Shown here piece by piece: positions 21,863 through 42,154 of a stretch of 64,000 nt of DNA (its first letter is position 1; every line of letters starts with the position of its first letter). This DNA is from Oegoconia quadripuncta (taxonomy: Eukaryota > Arthropoda > Insecta > Lepidoptera > Autostichidae). Location of the stretch: assembly GCA_949316235.1 (NCBI GenBank), contig OX438743.1, forward strand, positions 43,253,440 through 43,317,439. The letters run 5' to 3'. The notes beneath the pieces are model-generated. The model made no database searches and was not told where the DNA came from. It saw only the letters and a list, made by a program, of their open reading frames with translations. Position numbers and translations under genes: made by a program.

Positions 21863-22394
21863 GTTGTCTGGTAGAAATCGCTTAATAGCGATAAGACCGC
21901 CTGGTGTACAATTATAATTTTTTTGAAGCTATATTAAGAAGTGTATTGTAGAATTTTGTGCAACAAAGTGTACTTGATTGATTGATTGATTGATATTATT
22001 ACTATCGGACGTATATTCCCGCTCCAACCGGTATTGAAATTTCTCGTGTCAATTCAAGCCCCATATCACTTCACAGCGTCTTCAAACAATAATAAAATAT
22101 TCTTTCCTCCAGGCAATAAACAACTCGTCTAATCACTTGTGGTATGGGAAGAGCGGAGGGATGCCCTCTGGGAGTTTCGCTAACTCGCCCCTCGTGGGGA
22201 CACGGGCGGGTTCGAGTTCACACTTAAATCACCCAATTATATTGTAATTAGTTGATTTGTATGTCACGGCACGGGAGACGGTGGTGACAATTCTGTTGCA
22301 ACTTGACTCGTCTTCCAAATAAAACATTTTTTTTTTCAGCAATAATAATGTGATTTACTCAATTTGGAAAAATCTTGGGAGAATTACACAGTCA

Positions 22395-22500
22395 ATGTTT
22401 TTTTTTTTTTTATGATTGACTGGATTCGCGATCCCAGTAAATGCCTATTCACTCTGCTCTTGAAGATCCCAAGGTTGTAGGATTCAGGAAAGAATTTGAA
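22395..22500 (-). repeat. LINE 3' tail with poly(T) on the plus strand
   Basis: A T-run then ATGATTGACTGGATTCGCGA and 'CACTCTGCTCTTGAAGATCC' match the 3' end of the LINE remnant at 26563-27000, so this is a 5'-truncated minus-strand copy. Confidence 0.6.
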
Positions 22501-22605
22501 CGTTGTTGTGAATCAGTTTGATACGCTTTTTTTTGAGCAGGAACACACGATTTTTTTTTTCTTATTTTACATGACAAAAGAATTACTAGGCCAATAAAAA
22601 TACGT

Positions 22606-22910
22606 AATCTTTGTGGTGTAACTTCCTATAATCTTAAAAGTTCCTGTATTTTTGTAGAAGGATGGAGTACCCATCACTAACAGAATAAAAATGATTTCTA
22701 ACCATTGTGTAGCTTGATTTAAGTATAATATAGATATGTATTTAGTTATAAAACCTACAATATAATATTAAAGTTAACACTGTGAACTTCATTGCGTTGT
22801 AGAAGATGCTAAGATCACCTAAAACAATTTTCTAAAAAATTAATCAAAGGCTGCCTTATATTTTCTAAAATAGTTTATTGAGTAGTGATATTTGCCCTCG
22901 GTGTTATTTA
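22606..22910 (+). repeat. Dispersed repeat F (GGTGTAACTTCCTATAATCT)
   Basis: Starts TTGTGGTGTAACTTCCTATA and continues through TGATTTAAGTATAATATAGA and GAAGATGCTAAGATCACC. A related copy (+) is at 33018-33185 and a reversed copy at 33345-33795. Non-coding. Confidence 0.6.
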
Positions 22911-22944
22911 TCATAAATTAAAGAAGTGATCGATTTTTTTGAAT

Positions 22945-23330
22945 TTTTTTTTTTTTTTTTTTTATATGAGAGGGCGGCAAACGAGCATGCGGGTCACCTG
23001 ATGGAAAGCAATCACCGCCGCCCATGGACACCCGCAACACCAAAAGGGTCACAGATGCGTTGCCGGCCTTTGAGGAATGAGGTCCACCCCAGAATAAGTA
23101 GGGCAGCCTGAGCGATGAGGGATTCTCCAGCAGTGCTGGTACCCTCCTGGGGTACTAACTCTTTAAATGCCGCTACCATTCTGGAGAGAGACTGGAAGGT
23201 GGGCCTCCGGCGCCCTCGCTCACCGGACGAAGCGCAGTGGCAAAATGCCACTACTCAGACGTCGGTCTTCTGCGAGAGGGTGGTACTTCCCCGGTCGAGC
23301 CGGCCCATTCATGCTGCAAGCTAATAGCTT
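22945..23330 (-). pseudogene. LINE ORF2 3' end remnant (Jockey/CR1 type), poly(T) at left
   Basis: On the minus strand the end reads [19 protein letters not shown], the same C-terminal motif as the plus-strand remnant at 19600-19804. GACCCGCATGCTCGTTTGCC and a poly(A) tail follow it on that strand. It is short, with no full reverse transcriptase. Confidence 0.6.
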
Positions 23331-23659
23331 ACAGCGTGGCTCTACCACTACAAATTTCATTTGTCTATGTATTATTACTAAATATATATAGGTACCTACT
23401 ATACCTATCTAAACCAAGCTACCGATTTGTTAGACAACATTCTAATTCTATGACTGACAGGTACCCTTTACATGTGCCAAAATCACGGCCTTTAAGATTA
23501 TTGGAAGTTCAAAGTGTTTCCTTACTGGACTACTCGTCTCCCAAATAAAGCTGTATTTTTTCAAAAATAATGTGATTTAATCAATTTGGACAAAATCTTG
23601 CGATACAAATTTAGGCTTCTCGAGTGCAAGTCGGAAGTATTTTTTCGATTTATTCTGTA

Positions 23660-23712
23660 TTTGGGGGAGGCCTTTGTCCAGCAGTGGACGGCTTTCGGCT
23701 GATATGATGATG
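23660..23712 (+). repeat. RTE-type LINE 3' tail (GGGGGAGGCCTTTGTCCAGC)
   Basis: GGGGGAGGCCTTTGTCCAGC, then AGTGGACGGCTTTCGGCTGA and TATGATGATGATT. This is the standard 3' end of lepidopteran RTE-like LINEs. Confidence 0.65.
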
Positions 23713-25044
23713 ATTCTGTATGTCACCGGTGACCGCAAACAATTGATTTTCAATTGTGTCTGCGTCGCGGCAGTCAACGTGTTAAAAAGAAATCATTCAT
23801 CCAATGAGTGGAGGGAATAAGCCCTCTTAATAAAAATTGAATATGCTCAAATAACTTTTCAACAAATCAAAAATAAAATATTTACATTACAAAAACGTCC
23901 TCCAGATGTTGCCTCCTGCAATGTCCGGTCTGATGCCCAGAAGGCAGGCGGGCGTTCTCATCTTTGAATGGCGAGGCTGATGCGCCAGAGGTACCAGTAA
24001 GTATTCAAATAAACGTGTTTTAAACTATTTATCTGTCAGTAATATGGTAATATCAAAGTCAAAGTTAAAAATGCTTTATTTTGTAGATACATAGGGTACA
24101 CTTAAAATAGCCAATTTTACATTTTTTAAGCTACTGTTTGTTTGTTCAATATGCAATTTTCCCTTGAGAAGAACAAGCAAGAAACTTAAAAAAAACGGAC
24201 GTTGATCTTTTAAAAACGGATTATTATATTTTATTTTTTTTATATTTCATATTCATTATTAATTGTAAAATAGCCTGGCATGCGCACGAGATGATTATGT
24301 CCAGGGATTTTTGTTATCTAAATCGTCATTTTTTCTTGATATTAATCTTGATTTAACTATTCTACATTCAGAAAACTTTTCATTGATATCAAGTTTTTCA
24401 TCAATTTCTTTTTTTCGTAACTGCTTCTCCTATTTCACATGTAACAAACACAAAACATTCTTATTGTAACAAAAAACCTGAATCTCCAAAAAGCTCAGCA
24501 GCGCGTGCGCAAGCCCACCCCAATCACCCCAGTTAGAGCGATGTTGTGGCAGCTGCCACAAGCTCAGCTCAGTGATAGCGTCCCAAGCGAGACTCGCGAT
24601 GATCAATATATGAAAGGACATTACGGCGTTTTTTACTTTCATTTGCTTTTTATTGGTTCGATGAGTGCAGTTCGAATAACCATTTATTTAACTACTTAGT
24701 ACTGTACAAATCTGGCATGACCAGGTTGTTTTTTCTGCTTATATGTAGGTTACATATCGCTATTCTTACATTTTGTATAGTAAAAAACATGTTTATATAA
24801 GTAAACATTCATGACATTTAGATGTTGATACATATAAACATTTAAGAATGTTTATTTGTATGGACCGAGAGCTGGTTGTTTCCTCGCCCTACAACGAGCA
24901 AACGCTGCCAGCGTCTTGGGTACCTTGCCTCGCGGCCCCCAATTTTTTACATTTGTTCTAGTTTATATTTAGATTCCATCTCTTTATTTGTTACTGTTTT
25001 TAAATAAATATATTTATTAACTTTTTGACTTTAGAATGTTTATC

Positions 25045-25140
25045 CTTTATCCTTGGTAACTACCTACGAGCTTTACTTAGTTTGGGACTAGATGATTGGT
25101 GTAAGTGTCCGAAATATTTATTTATTTATTATTATTAAAG
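25045..25140 (+). repeat. SINE family A, 3' fragment
   Basis: TTTGGGACTAGATGATTGGT, GTAAGTGTCCGAAATATTTA and a TTTA/ATT tail; the head is absent. Confidence 0.6.
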
Positions 25141-26387
25141 TATAGTTAGTATTTATATTATATAATATTAGGTATAATGTTATATACAATTATATATTAT
25201 TACAAATGAAATAAGTTTAATTTGATGTAAGACTTTTGTATCATGTCCATTGACTGTATTGTAAGTTGAAGACATCTCTATTAGGGATAAACTCACCTAA
25301 GTAACTTCTTGTACGAGATCATTCATGTGCATTCGCAATATTCATAAAAAGATAGTACATATTCAAGAAGGCTTCTATGGCTGGAAACTCGTGAAAATTT
25401 CTCAATCAAAATTACCAAGTGACTAAAGTAGCGGCAGTTAAAAGATTTATCACTTCTCATTTTCATTTGACTTGCAAATTTTGAACGGCCGTAAGTACAT
25501 ACATAGTAAGTAAAACAAAAGCTTGTAATAAAAAAAATAATAGATCAAAAACGTATGCATTGTTTTCGTTAAATATCATTGAAGTAAGACACTCTGGCGA
25601 AGTAGGTATAATCTCAGTTAATATTTCGTTCTGCTTAATGTGCGCTGGGCATATCGTAAATGCCCCACCTCATAATCAATAGTTTCGTTAACTTCAGAAA
25701 GATGGTGCAATGGTCCGTTACGGATGTATTCAAGGTAGCTATCTGCGAAGATAGTTTATGCCGGTTATTCTTTAATGGTCTAAACATCTTTTCTCTCTAG
25801 TGGGTAAAGAGTGACCATTATGCCATGATTATGCCATGTGTTGACAGCATTTTCAAATATCTAACTCGATTAAGAACTTCGTAAGGTTTTTCATCAAACT
25901 CCGGTAGTGAATTAAAATCTCCTGTGATTAAATAACATTAGAATGTGATTTAATGGTTTATAATGGAAAAAAATGTTCATTAAGGGAAGCTAAAATTTAA
26001 TTGTCTTTTGATTTGATGGAGAGAGATAAATACCTAAAATGGTTTGATCAAAAATATTAACCAATACATGAGCCTTGATATAGCTTCTGTCATTGTCAAC
26101 TTAAGATTATTCTTAACATACGTCACTAAACCATCTTTCTGATTTAAATTATGTTTAGTTGAAAGAGATGAATAGTTGGATATCGGAGGTATTGGTTTGT
26201 TTTTTTTTCAGCCAACATTCCGTAAATATTATCATATCCGCGTCAAACTTTAGGTTACTATAAGTTATTTGAAAGTCATCAAAGTTGCTGTGCAAACTTC
26301 AGCTATTCAGCTAACTGGTAGATAATTTAAAAAAACACGAATATTCTTTAAACATTATTATTCAATAACCTAGAGTCGTTATATGTG

Positions 26388-34787
<8,400 letters not shown>

Positions 34788-35079
34788 CTCTGCTATTAGC
34801 TGTACACAAAATATCCCACAATAACACACTACCTGATCACAAATGACTTATGAAATGAAAGGACTTCAAAACAAGACTTTCATGAATCGCTCTTTTAATT
34901 TATCTTATCAATGTTATTTCATGTATTATGTATAACAACAACACGATTGCTTGATAAGTTAACGTATCATTTCAGTAAATCGTATCCTTATTGTTTTATA
35001 ATTTAAGTAGAGATAGGGGACCCACATGAGAGCTACATATTGCCTATTGTTCTGGCACGCTACATTGGAAGGACCCGAG

Positions 35080-35430
35080 AATTGAGCCCTATGGAACATC
35101 TATGCAAACTGGAGACCCTGACGACCCCTTACCATTGACATCAACACTTTGAACTCGATCTGTTTGATCGATTGATCTGTCCAAGGCTTTTGATTGCGTT
35201 CATCACGATGGTCTAGTCAGGAAATTATGCCATTATGGGCCGTACCCTCGACCTTTTGGAATCGTACTTATGTAATCGAGTTCAAAGGGTTGATGTCAAT
35301 GGTAAGAGATCGCCAGGGGCGGAAGAGAACGCAATCAAAAGCCTTGGACAGATCACAGAAAATACCTACCGCAACCTGCGATTCTTCCCAGGCATCAAAA
35401 CAAAGGTGTATGCTGTTTGAGGGTCCAACA
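35080..35430. pseudogene. Rearranged Jockey/CR1-type reverse transcriptase fragments, inverted
   Basis: Three pieces of one RT region in alternating orientation. Minus 35165-35080 reads RVQSVDVNGKGSSGSPVCID. Plus 35172-35330 reads DLSKAFDCVHHDGLVRKLCH, then YLCNRVQRVDVNGKRSPGA after a frame change. Minus 35430-35334 reads VAVGIFCDLSKAFDCV. DLSKAFDCV is the conserved RT core motif of this LINE class. The pieces share sequence, so they are copies as well as inversions. Confidence 0.7.
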
Positions 35431-35724
35431 GTGTTTATTATGTGAAAAAAATTGTGTGATTTATGCTTTTACTGCGTGAACGTACCTTATAAAGTGTGAA
35501 GATGTGAAATTTCTCTGCATCCAGTGCACAAATACAATCTGATTTCTTTTTACCGGCTGCTTATTTATTGTGTTCCTAATCAATAATAACCATTATGGTT
35601 AAAATTTTATAGTTTAAGTTAAATTATAAGTTTGTTTATGCTTCTCCCTGTTATCCAGAATATGATTTATGCCCGTATTAACCATTTTTAAAATTGAGAT
35701 GACCTTAAGTTGACGCTTGAGAAT

Positions 35725-36515
35725 CTGTGGCATATTAAAATATTCATCATTTTCCTGCCCGTATCCCACTCTAGGTGGGGTCAGCATAACATGTCTTCCT
35801 CTTCCACTCTCCTCTATCACCCGTCATCTCCGTAGTCACCCCTTTAACTCACATATTATTCCTCACGCAGTCTACCCACACTTTCTTCGGTCTTCCTATA
35901 CCTTTGTATCCCTCCACATTCATAATTAGCACTCGCCTCGTTACGTGCCTTTCATCCCTCCTCATAATGTGAGCAAAACCATGCTAACCTACTCCTCATT
36001 TTTTCTGTTATTGGTACCACTTTCAGACTTCTGATATATTCATTCCTGATCTTATCCAATCTAGTCACACCACACATCCATCTTAGCATTCTCATCTCGG
36101 CCACATGTATTCTACTTTCATCCATTACTTAATTGCCCAACATTCAGATCCGTACATGGTGACATGTCTTATAAATTTTTGTAAATTTTTCCCTTGAGTT
36201 TCAGGGGCATCCCTGGGTCGTAGTCCCCGAAACCTGTCGCCATTTCATCCATCCTGCATTTATCCTGTTCCTCACGTCCTGGTCAATGTTGCCAACGTTC
36301 TGAAGTAAGGAATCTAGGTACCGGAAATTTGAGCAAGTTGGTAGAAACTCCTCGATTAAGGCTATATTGGAAAAACTGGATGGACCACCAAAGTCGCAGA
36401 ACAGATGTTCGGTTTTCGTTCTGCTGATCTTTAATCCGACACTCTCCAGTCCTTCTCGCCATTTTTCCAATAACTCAGTCGTATTTTCTCGGACAAGGAC
36501 TATATCGCTTCCGAC
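35725..36515 (-). pseudogene. RTE-like LINE ORF2 3' half, broken
   Basis: The minus strand starts at SDIVLVRENTTELLEKWREG (RT core, with the first of the two catalytic Asp changed in context) and continues LKISRTKTEHLFCDF, NRINAGWMKWRQVSG. After frame changes it reads [26 protein letters not shown], and a GRPKKVWVDCVRNN-type end. This order is typical of RTE ORF2. Several frameshifts; 5' truncated inside the RT domain. Confidence 0.8.
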
Positions 36516-38252
36516 CCGACTTGTATACCGGCGCGACTGTATATGGAATGTACAAGCCGCACGAAAACATTATCAAAAAAAAAATAGTATTAAGACTGGA
36601 CGCGATCTCAATCTCAAGATCGATTTATTAATACGGCCATTATTTTACAGTTTACAGTTTTAAGTTCTATTTTAAAAGTAAAAGTGTGCTTTTAATTTTA
36701 AAGGAAACCTTACAGATGTTCGAGGTTTCTTTCTATGCCGACCTCATTTCCCTGTCAAAGTTATCACTTCCATAGTTGGTATTATTATTTAGCTTTCTAT
36801 TTCAGAAATTTTGATGGATTTCTTACATAAATACAATATTTAAGGAATTGTTTACCGAAAAATCTCTTTATTACTAAAAAAAAGTCACTTTGTTTACTCT
36901 CACTACCCTGTCACCCGAAAACTGAAAAATGTCTATAACTTGAAAAATTTCAAGTATTTTGACTGACCCATTCAAACCTAGAATCTTCTATCAGAAATCT
37001 TTGTCATAGCTCATTTTCAATTAAATATAATAAAAAATGCGACATGCCAAAAATTATTCAATTTAATTCTCTTGTTAGTAGAACTAGCCACATATTATCG
37101 GGCAGTGGGTTGATACGGCCAAGTAAACCTTACGTACTACTTACTTGTTGTGCAATAAGTCTATTTGTATTGTATTGTACTTAAACAATATTTCTAGGCA
37201 CTTCAAGGATAAAACACACATAACTACCTCTCGTGAGTCAGGACGTATTTTACCTGAAGTTCGATAAGCAAATGGACGGAGTTGATTTCAGTTTATACAA
37301 CTGTAATTGAACACTTGGCAAAACAAACTACTTCAGTGAAGGAGTGTGCCCATATGTCTATGAAGCTTGCCATGATTTTGTATGATAGCTAAACTAAGAC
37401 ACAAAAGAAGAACGATATTACACTATCTAAAGAAATCAAAATGATCCATTTATTTTGTGAAGTTTGCTACAAACTGGCATGTTAAGTTTGGAGGTTAGGC
37501 GCCCCGTATTGCATCGCACAACGCTTAGGTATGTAAGGAGACGGAACGAGATGTGTACGAGGGTGAAACGGTGATGTATATGCGACCACTCAGAATGTAA
37601 ACCCTATCAAACAATAACGAGGCGACGAAATCTGTCTTTTGGCAATCAAGGCCACACAAACATATGACTCAAGTAGCGCAAATTACAAAGACACCTCATG
37701 ACCATTACAATAAGCCCAACGTCGTTAGGATTATTTCATTACAAAGTTCTGATGCCTACCGGCTTCATCATCAAATCATTCGATGGTACCATTTTCAAGA
37801 GAATCATTCATTTATTTATCGCTACCCGAGAAATGCTTATCATAGAAGAGTTCCGGTGGCTAACTGTGGTCTTCTTGATGAAGCGATGACATCCACTTCA
37901 CCAAATACTTATATCTGATTGTTTGTGTCATGAGATGGATTTAATTAATGTTTTTTTTTATTTCTTTCAGTTGACACTTTTTGAATGCAAATGCTTGACT
38001 TCTTACTGACAAAGCCTAAATCGGTATATGTAGGTATGCCTAAAATGTTTGAGGAGTTCCCTCAATTCCTCATGAATCCCATCATCAGAACTGAATTTTG
38101 ATAAAAAGAGGCCAATCGCAGGTTTCCACATACATAACCTACATGATTTCAATAGAATGTTCATTTCTTTACTTACAGTGTACAATGATCTCATTTAGTA
38201 TTTGGCCATTTGCTTCGATCATGCCATTTGTGTGGTGGCATGCAAACGGTTT

Positions 38253-38340
38253 GCGTCGGTGGGTCAGCGGTTAAGACACGGTCTCCCAATTTGGGAGGTC
38301 CGGGTTCAATTCCCAGACAGGCCATGTACCAATGAGTTTT
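38253..38340 (+). repeat. tRNA-headed SINE, family D head
   Basis: GCGTCGGTGGGTCAGCGGTT (box A) and GGTCCGGGTTCAATTCCCAG (box B), with an anticodon-like CCCAATTTGGG hairpin, followed by CATGTACCAATGAGTTTT. The acceptor ends do not pair, so it is not a functional tRNA gene. A truncated relative is at 45903. Confidence 0.65.
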
Positions 38341-38788
38341 AAATTTAATTACTACTCATGATGCAAAACTTAAAGAGGAATTCACACAAAATGCCAAATT
38401 CAAACATCGCAAATGATAACAAAGAGTCAAATCATTACAGAAATTAAACAAAATAAAATGCGAAAATATCACAAACTTATTTATTTATTTATTTATTTAA
38501 CACTTTATTGTATATAAGCATACACGTCAAACAAAACAAAAAACAGGAGAATATTAAAATATACAAAAGGCGAGCTTATCTCTATAAGAGATCTCTTCCA
38601 GCAAACCTCAGTAAGGTTTAAATTTTTATTATATTTATTATTAAATTATTTTAAATTAAATTAAAAAAATTTATTAAATTAAAAAAATTAAATAAAGGTA
38701 ACTAACGATTAATAATGAAATGTCAGTTATTTGTTATGAAATCACTGAATAGACATTTTACGACATTACATTGTAGGTACCTTCTTAC

Positions 38789-38836
38789 CTGAAAAGTGCT
38801 TATCTATTCATTATCCACCTCACCATTCGTCTCCAT
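38789..38836 (-). pseudogene. Duplicated, decayed first coding exon of the sulfotransferase
   Basis: The minus strand has CTGTACAG and an AGAG-ATG context, then METNGEVDNE followed by a stop, and a conserved CACTTTTCAG|GTAAGA donor. Compared with 34787-34706 it lacks about 33-36 bases (the QSFPFEITSDP part) and one further base, which puts a stop in frame. Flanks to both sides also resemble those of the real exon (CTTATCAATATTATTTCATG; AAATCATTACAGAAATTAAA), so it is part of a segmental duplicate of roughly 34110-34970. No further paralogous exons were found. Confidence 0.75.
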
Positions 38837-39249
38837 CTCTGTTGTCGACTGTACAGTAAGCTCTATTCGCAGCGTTAATACTAGCACCATCTAATCATAA
38901 GTTAACACTTCACAGAAGATTTAATAAAATACGGTTTTATTAACCTTATCAATATTATTTCATGAAGTCTTTAAAAAGTAAAACGATGGATAAATAAAAT
39001 TATACAAAAATATTAGATACTAAATCTATGCAAAGGCGTTTTAGGCAGCAAGGGCGCGGCTATATTGGGAGCAAAAAAAAATTTCTCGACACCTCTAAAT
39101 TCCGAACATTCGAAGATTGTAAATTTTTTTGTTCAGATTGAATTTTCAGGAAGATGGGCAAATCATAGCCGCTTTTTTTCGACTGCTAGCTTTATGACAT
39201 GGCTTTTAGCGTAGAAGTGCAAATTGATGAATTTTTTTAATGCACTACA

Positions 39250-39551
39250 GGTTAACACTTCACCTCAATCACACCTGATATTAAGTGAAGATGAGGCCTG
39301 GCTATCTTATCTCTGATAACCGGACACAACAGTGCTATTAACATGACTGTTTGGCGGCAGACTTAGATAAGTTGGTGGTGGCTAGCCAGGCGGACAATTC
39401 AAATGTCCTACCACCAACCAACGCGAGTACTAAACATGTACCCCGCTGGTGATCGAACCCGCGACCTAAGATTTGTAAACCCTATATTGTTTACAATACA
39501 AATACCCTTTATTGCAAAAAATTTACAATTACAATGATCTACGGAGGCGGT
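39250..39551 (-). repeat. SINE family B with an insertion in its tRNA head
   Basis: Minus-strand B SINE: tail TCAATCACACCTGATATTAA on the plus strand, box B complement GATCGAACCCGCGACC. The head is split: TTGTTTACA, then about 46 foreign bases (39496-39541), then ACGGAGGCGGTGG. An internal deletion is also present. Confidence 0.65.
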
Positions 39552-39666
39552 GGAAAATGGATTCTCTGAAAGCTCTGGTGGACGGGGACGTCAAGTACAT
39601 AGAGTACTAATTGGTACTACACTGAAGTTCAGTCGACGTCGAGTTAGTCATACATGGCTGTTTGTT

Positions 39667-39986
39667 TTTTTTTATGCAGGACGTGTTCGTACTTGACCTC
39701 AATCACACCTGATATTAAGTGAAGATGAGGTCGAAGGTGGAAGCGTACTGACCCGGAAACCCCAATACATTTGGGGGACTGGCTATCTTATCTCCGACAA
39801 CCGGAACACAACAATGCTATCAACATAGCTGTTTGGCGGCAGATTTAGATAAGATGGTGGTAGCTAGCCAGGCGGACATTAAAATGCCCTACCACCAACC
39901 AAACCGAGGACTTAAACATGGGGATCGAACCCGCGACCTTCGAATCGTAAATCCAATGTTGTTTACATTGAGCCACGGAGGCGGTA
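39667..39986 (-). repeat. SINE family B, full-length
   Basis: Minus-strand copy from the T-run and ATGCAGGACG to CACGGAGGCGG, with all B modules (CCCAATACATTTGGGGGACT, GGTGGTAGCTAGCCAGGCGG). Confidence 0.85.
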
Positions 39987-40016
39987 TATCATGATTAAGA
40001 GGGCTTATCCCACATT

Positions 40017-40112
40017 TCCCCACCTGCATTAGGCAGCGTGGTGGACGCCCATACTTCCTCATATACAAGGGAAGGCCTATATCCCTGCAGTGGGATGTTT
40101 ACGGGCTGATGA
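40017..40112 (+). repeat. LINE-type 3' tail repeat
   Basis: CCACCTGCATTAGGCAGCGT, CCCTGCAGTGGGATGTTTAC, GGGCTGATGATGATGA; same unit as at 285. Confidence 0.65.
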
Positions 40113-41057
40113 TGATGATCCCACAATTCCGTACAAACTTTCAAGTCCAAATTTGTCGAACCGAATAAACCGATTCTAATGAAACTTTATACGCATTGTA
40201 TTATATCAATGAAACCACGGATTTCTACTCCAGTAGGTCGGTGGTATATGCGCAGCACGCTTGCGTCCACACCCGGCACCGGTCGGCGAGGGAAAGCCGC
40301 CCCGCGCGCTAGCGCATACACTACACGTATAAAGTACGTACCTAGTATATCAAAAAAATTAGTAGAGAAGATTTTCGAAAAATTTGCAGTTGAAAGTATA
40401 TTTCGGAATGCCGTGCGGAATATGAAAAATGATAATTAAAAAAATGTTTATTTCTTTCTTTAGAAATCACATGCAGCGTATTGTTAAGTTGATTTACTTT
40501 TAGGTGTAAGGATACCTGTGCCAGAAAATCTTCCTTAACTAAGCATAGTTATATGAATAATAAGACAGCTATGTCCATGCTTGCTTCAAATATTCAAGTG
40601 ATTTTATTAATAATTTCTGTTTTATGATTGCTTTAAATTTATTTAAAGGCAAATTTTGAATGTCTACTGGAACCTTAACAACAACAAAATACAACTTAAA
40701 TAACCAGCCGGCTACCATTATTTATGAAGCCGACTGTACTACCGTAAAAGAAAACGATCTCCAGCCAGCCCTGCGCCCACCAGCTGCGCTCGCGTCGCTG
40801 ATGACTTGCGCAGACGCCATTAATGTCATATCACGCTTAATTTATCCGTTGCCAGTTCATTGTATTTCATCTTGTCACTGATTTGAGGTTAGGTATAGAA
40901 CAACTACCCGTCACCGCCACAACATAAGATATAATCACGTAAGTACAAAACAATACTACTTAATCAGGGACGTTTGATGGGGTTCAAATACCTAATAAAA
41001 AATATGTCGTGTGTATTCAGCACGTAAAAATAATATATCTTTCTTTCTTTTTTACAT

Positions 41058-41312
41058 ATCTTTGCACATACACACAGCGCCATCTAGTTCCACACTAAGC
41101 AACTGGGCTTGCATTATAGATACCAGATGGTTGATAAACTACACAAATACATTTTTTTTGTAAATAAATACATATATAAATGAAAAACATCCATAACTCG
41201 GGAACACATGTCTGTATTCATCATACAAACATATACCCCTAACGGGATTCGAACCCGCGACCTTTTGGTATAGCAGCAGAGTTTCTAACCACTACACCAA
41301 ACAGGTCGTCAA
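41058..41312 (-). repeat. SINE family C, full-length
   Basis: Minus-strand copy with box B GGTTCGAATCCCGTTAGGGG and head GACGACCTGTTTGGTGTAGT. It lacks the extra 3' flank shared by the 28262 and 32370 copies. Confidence 0.85.
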
Positions 41313-41639
41313 ATAGAACCAATCCACACCAAAAAACATATACAGACTTTTTTTTATTATATTTATTTGAGAGACAGGCAGACCTGCACGTTTCAACGGC
41401 GAAGGGCTCATGGTGTATGTCGTCTATTTATATTTCTTATTTGCGATTGGTAAACCAAATTTTCATATAAAATTCTTAGAAAATGGATGTAAATTTAATT
41501 TTGTAAAATATTTAGGTCAATTTCGAAGCTCATTTCGATAATATAATTACATAAGTTTGGAGTCCTCCAAGTGGTGAAGTTGGTAAAAGAAAGAAACTAT
41601 ATAATGTATGTATTGAGATGGCTAAAAATGGCAATGGCG

Positions 41640-41965
41640 GAAAGGCAGTTTCTTTGATTCGTGTTGATTAATGAAGTTAAGCAATATCTGGCGAGGTCAG
41701 CCCACTGATGGGATGTTGCTGCTGCTGACCGCTGCTAAAAGAGCCCACCTTTAAAAATATTTTTATACTTTACCTGGCTTTGGGTCAGCAAGACAAACCT
41801 TTGATGCAAATATCAAGAATGTAGCTATGGTTAAGCTGCCTTTGTGAGAGACAGACGGACGGACGGACGGACACATGAACGACAGCAATAGGGCTCCGTT
41901 TGATATAGCTTATGAAATCCTAAACATAAAAAAATAAATTCACACGACCGAATTGATAACCTCGT
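41640..41965. repeat. 5S-like motif and GACGGACGGACG repeat debris
   Basis: GAAGTTAAGCAATATCTGGC, GAGGTCAG, GATGGGATG resembles the 5S internal promoter region. It is followed by AGACAGACGGACGGACGGAC and AATAGGGCTCCGTTTGATA, a phrase seen at many lepidopteran dispersed repeats. Boundaries uncertain. Confidence 0.45.
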
Positions 41966-42154
41966 CCTTTTTTGAAGTCGGTTAAAAATAGCCTGAATTT
42001 CACCGACTGGTTTCGTCTGTTACATACAACTTTTTTCATCTTATTTAAAAGGGTATTTTTAGACTTTGCAATAACAAAGATCAGAAGAAACTATGCTGTC
42101 AAATTACTTATTTTATTTTTATTAAGTATTTCAAGCTAATAAATTAAATTAAAT

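Larger units (their letters stand above)
20444..26387. other. Interval between btn and the sulfotransferase
   Basis: No convincing gene. It contains SINE A with an internal SINE B fragment (21560-21862), LINE tails on the minus strand (22395-22500 and 22945-23330), a repeat at 22606-22910, a GATGATGATT tail (23660-23712) and a SINE A fragment (25045-25140). The btn promoter should lie just above 20443 but no core element is recognisable. The rest is AT-rich and featureless to me. Confidence 0.6.

Noticed and set aside
23900..24000. Exon-like block after CTCCAG with a GTAAGT downstream
   Set aside because: All three frames hit stops within about 25 codons, and the sequence has the look of repeat debris.
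24430..24642. Minus-strand frame starting with a signal-peptide-like stretch (SFHILIIASLAWDA)
   Set aside because: There is no downstream exon, no family match and normal AT-rich composition; the hydrophobic start alone is weak.
34788..34829. Upstream in-frame start of the sulfotransferase (MCYCGIFCVQLIAE)
   Set aside because: A TGTACAG acceptor conserved in the duplicate exon lies between it and the METN start, so that part is likely intron.
37664..37918. 84-codon plus-strand frame and its overlapping partner
   Set aside because: Two overlapping frames with no codon bias, no splice context and no recognisable motif; also no similarity to the sulfotransferase exons sought there.
38003..38194. 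Minus-strand 63-codon frame (KPAIGLFLSKFSSDDGI) as a paralogous exon
   Set aside because: It does not match any sulfotransferase exon and has no partner exons.
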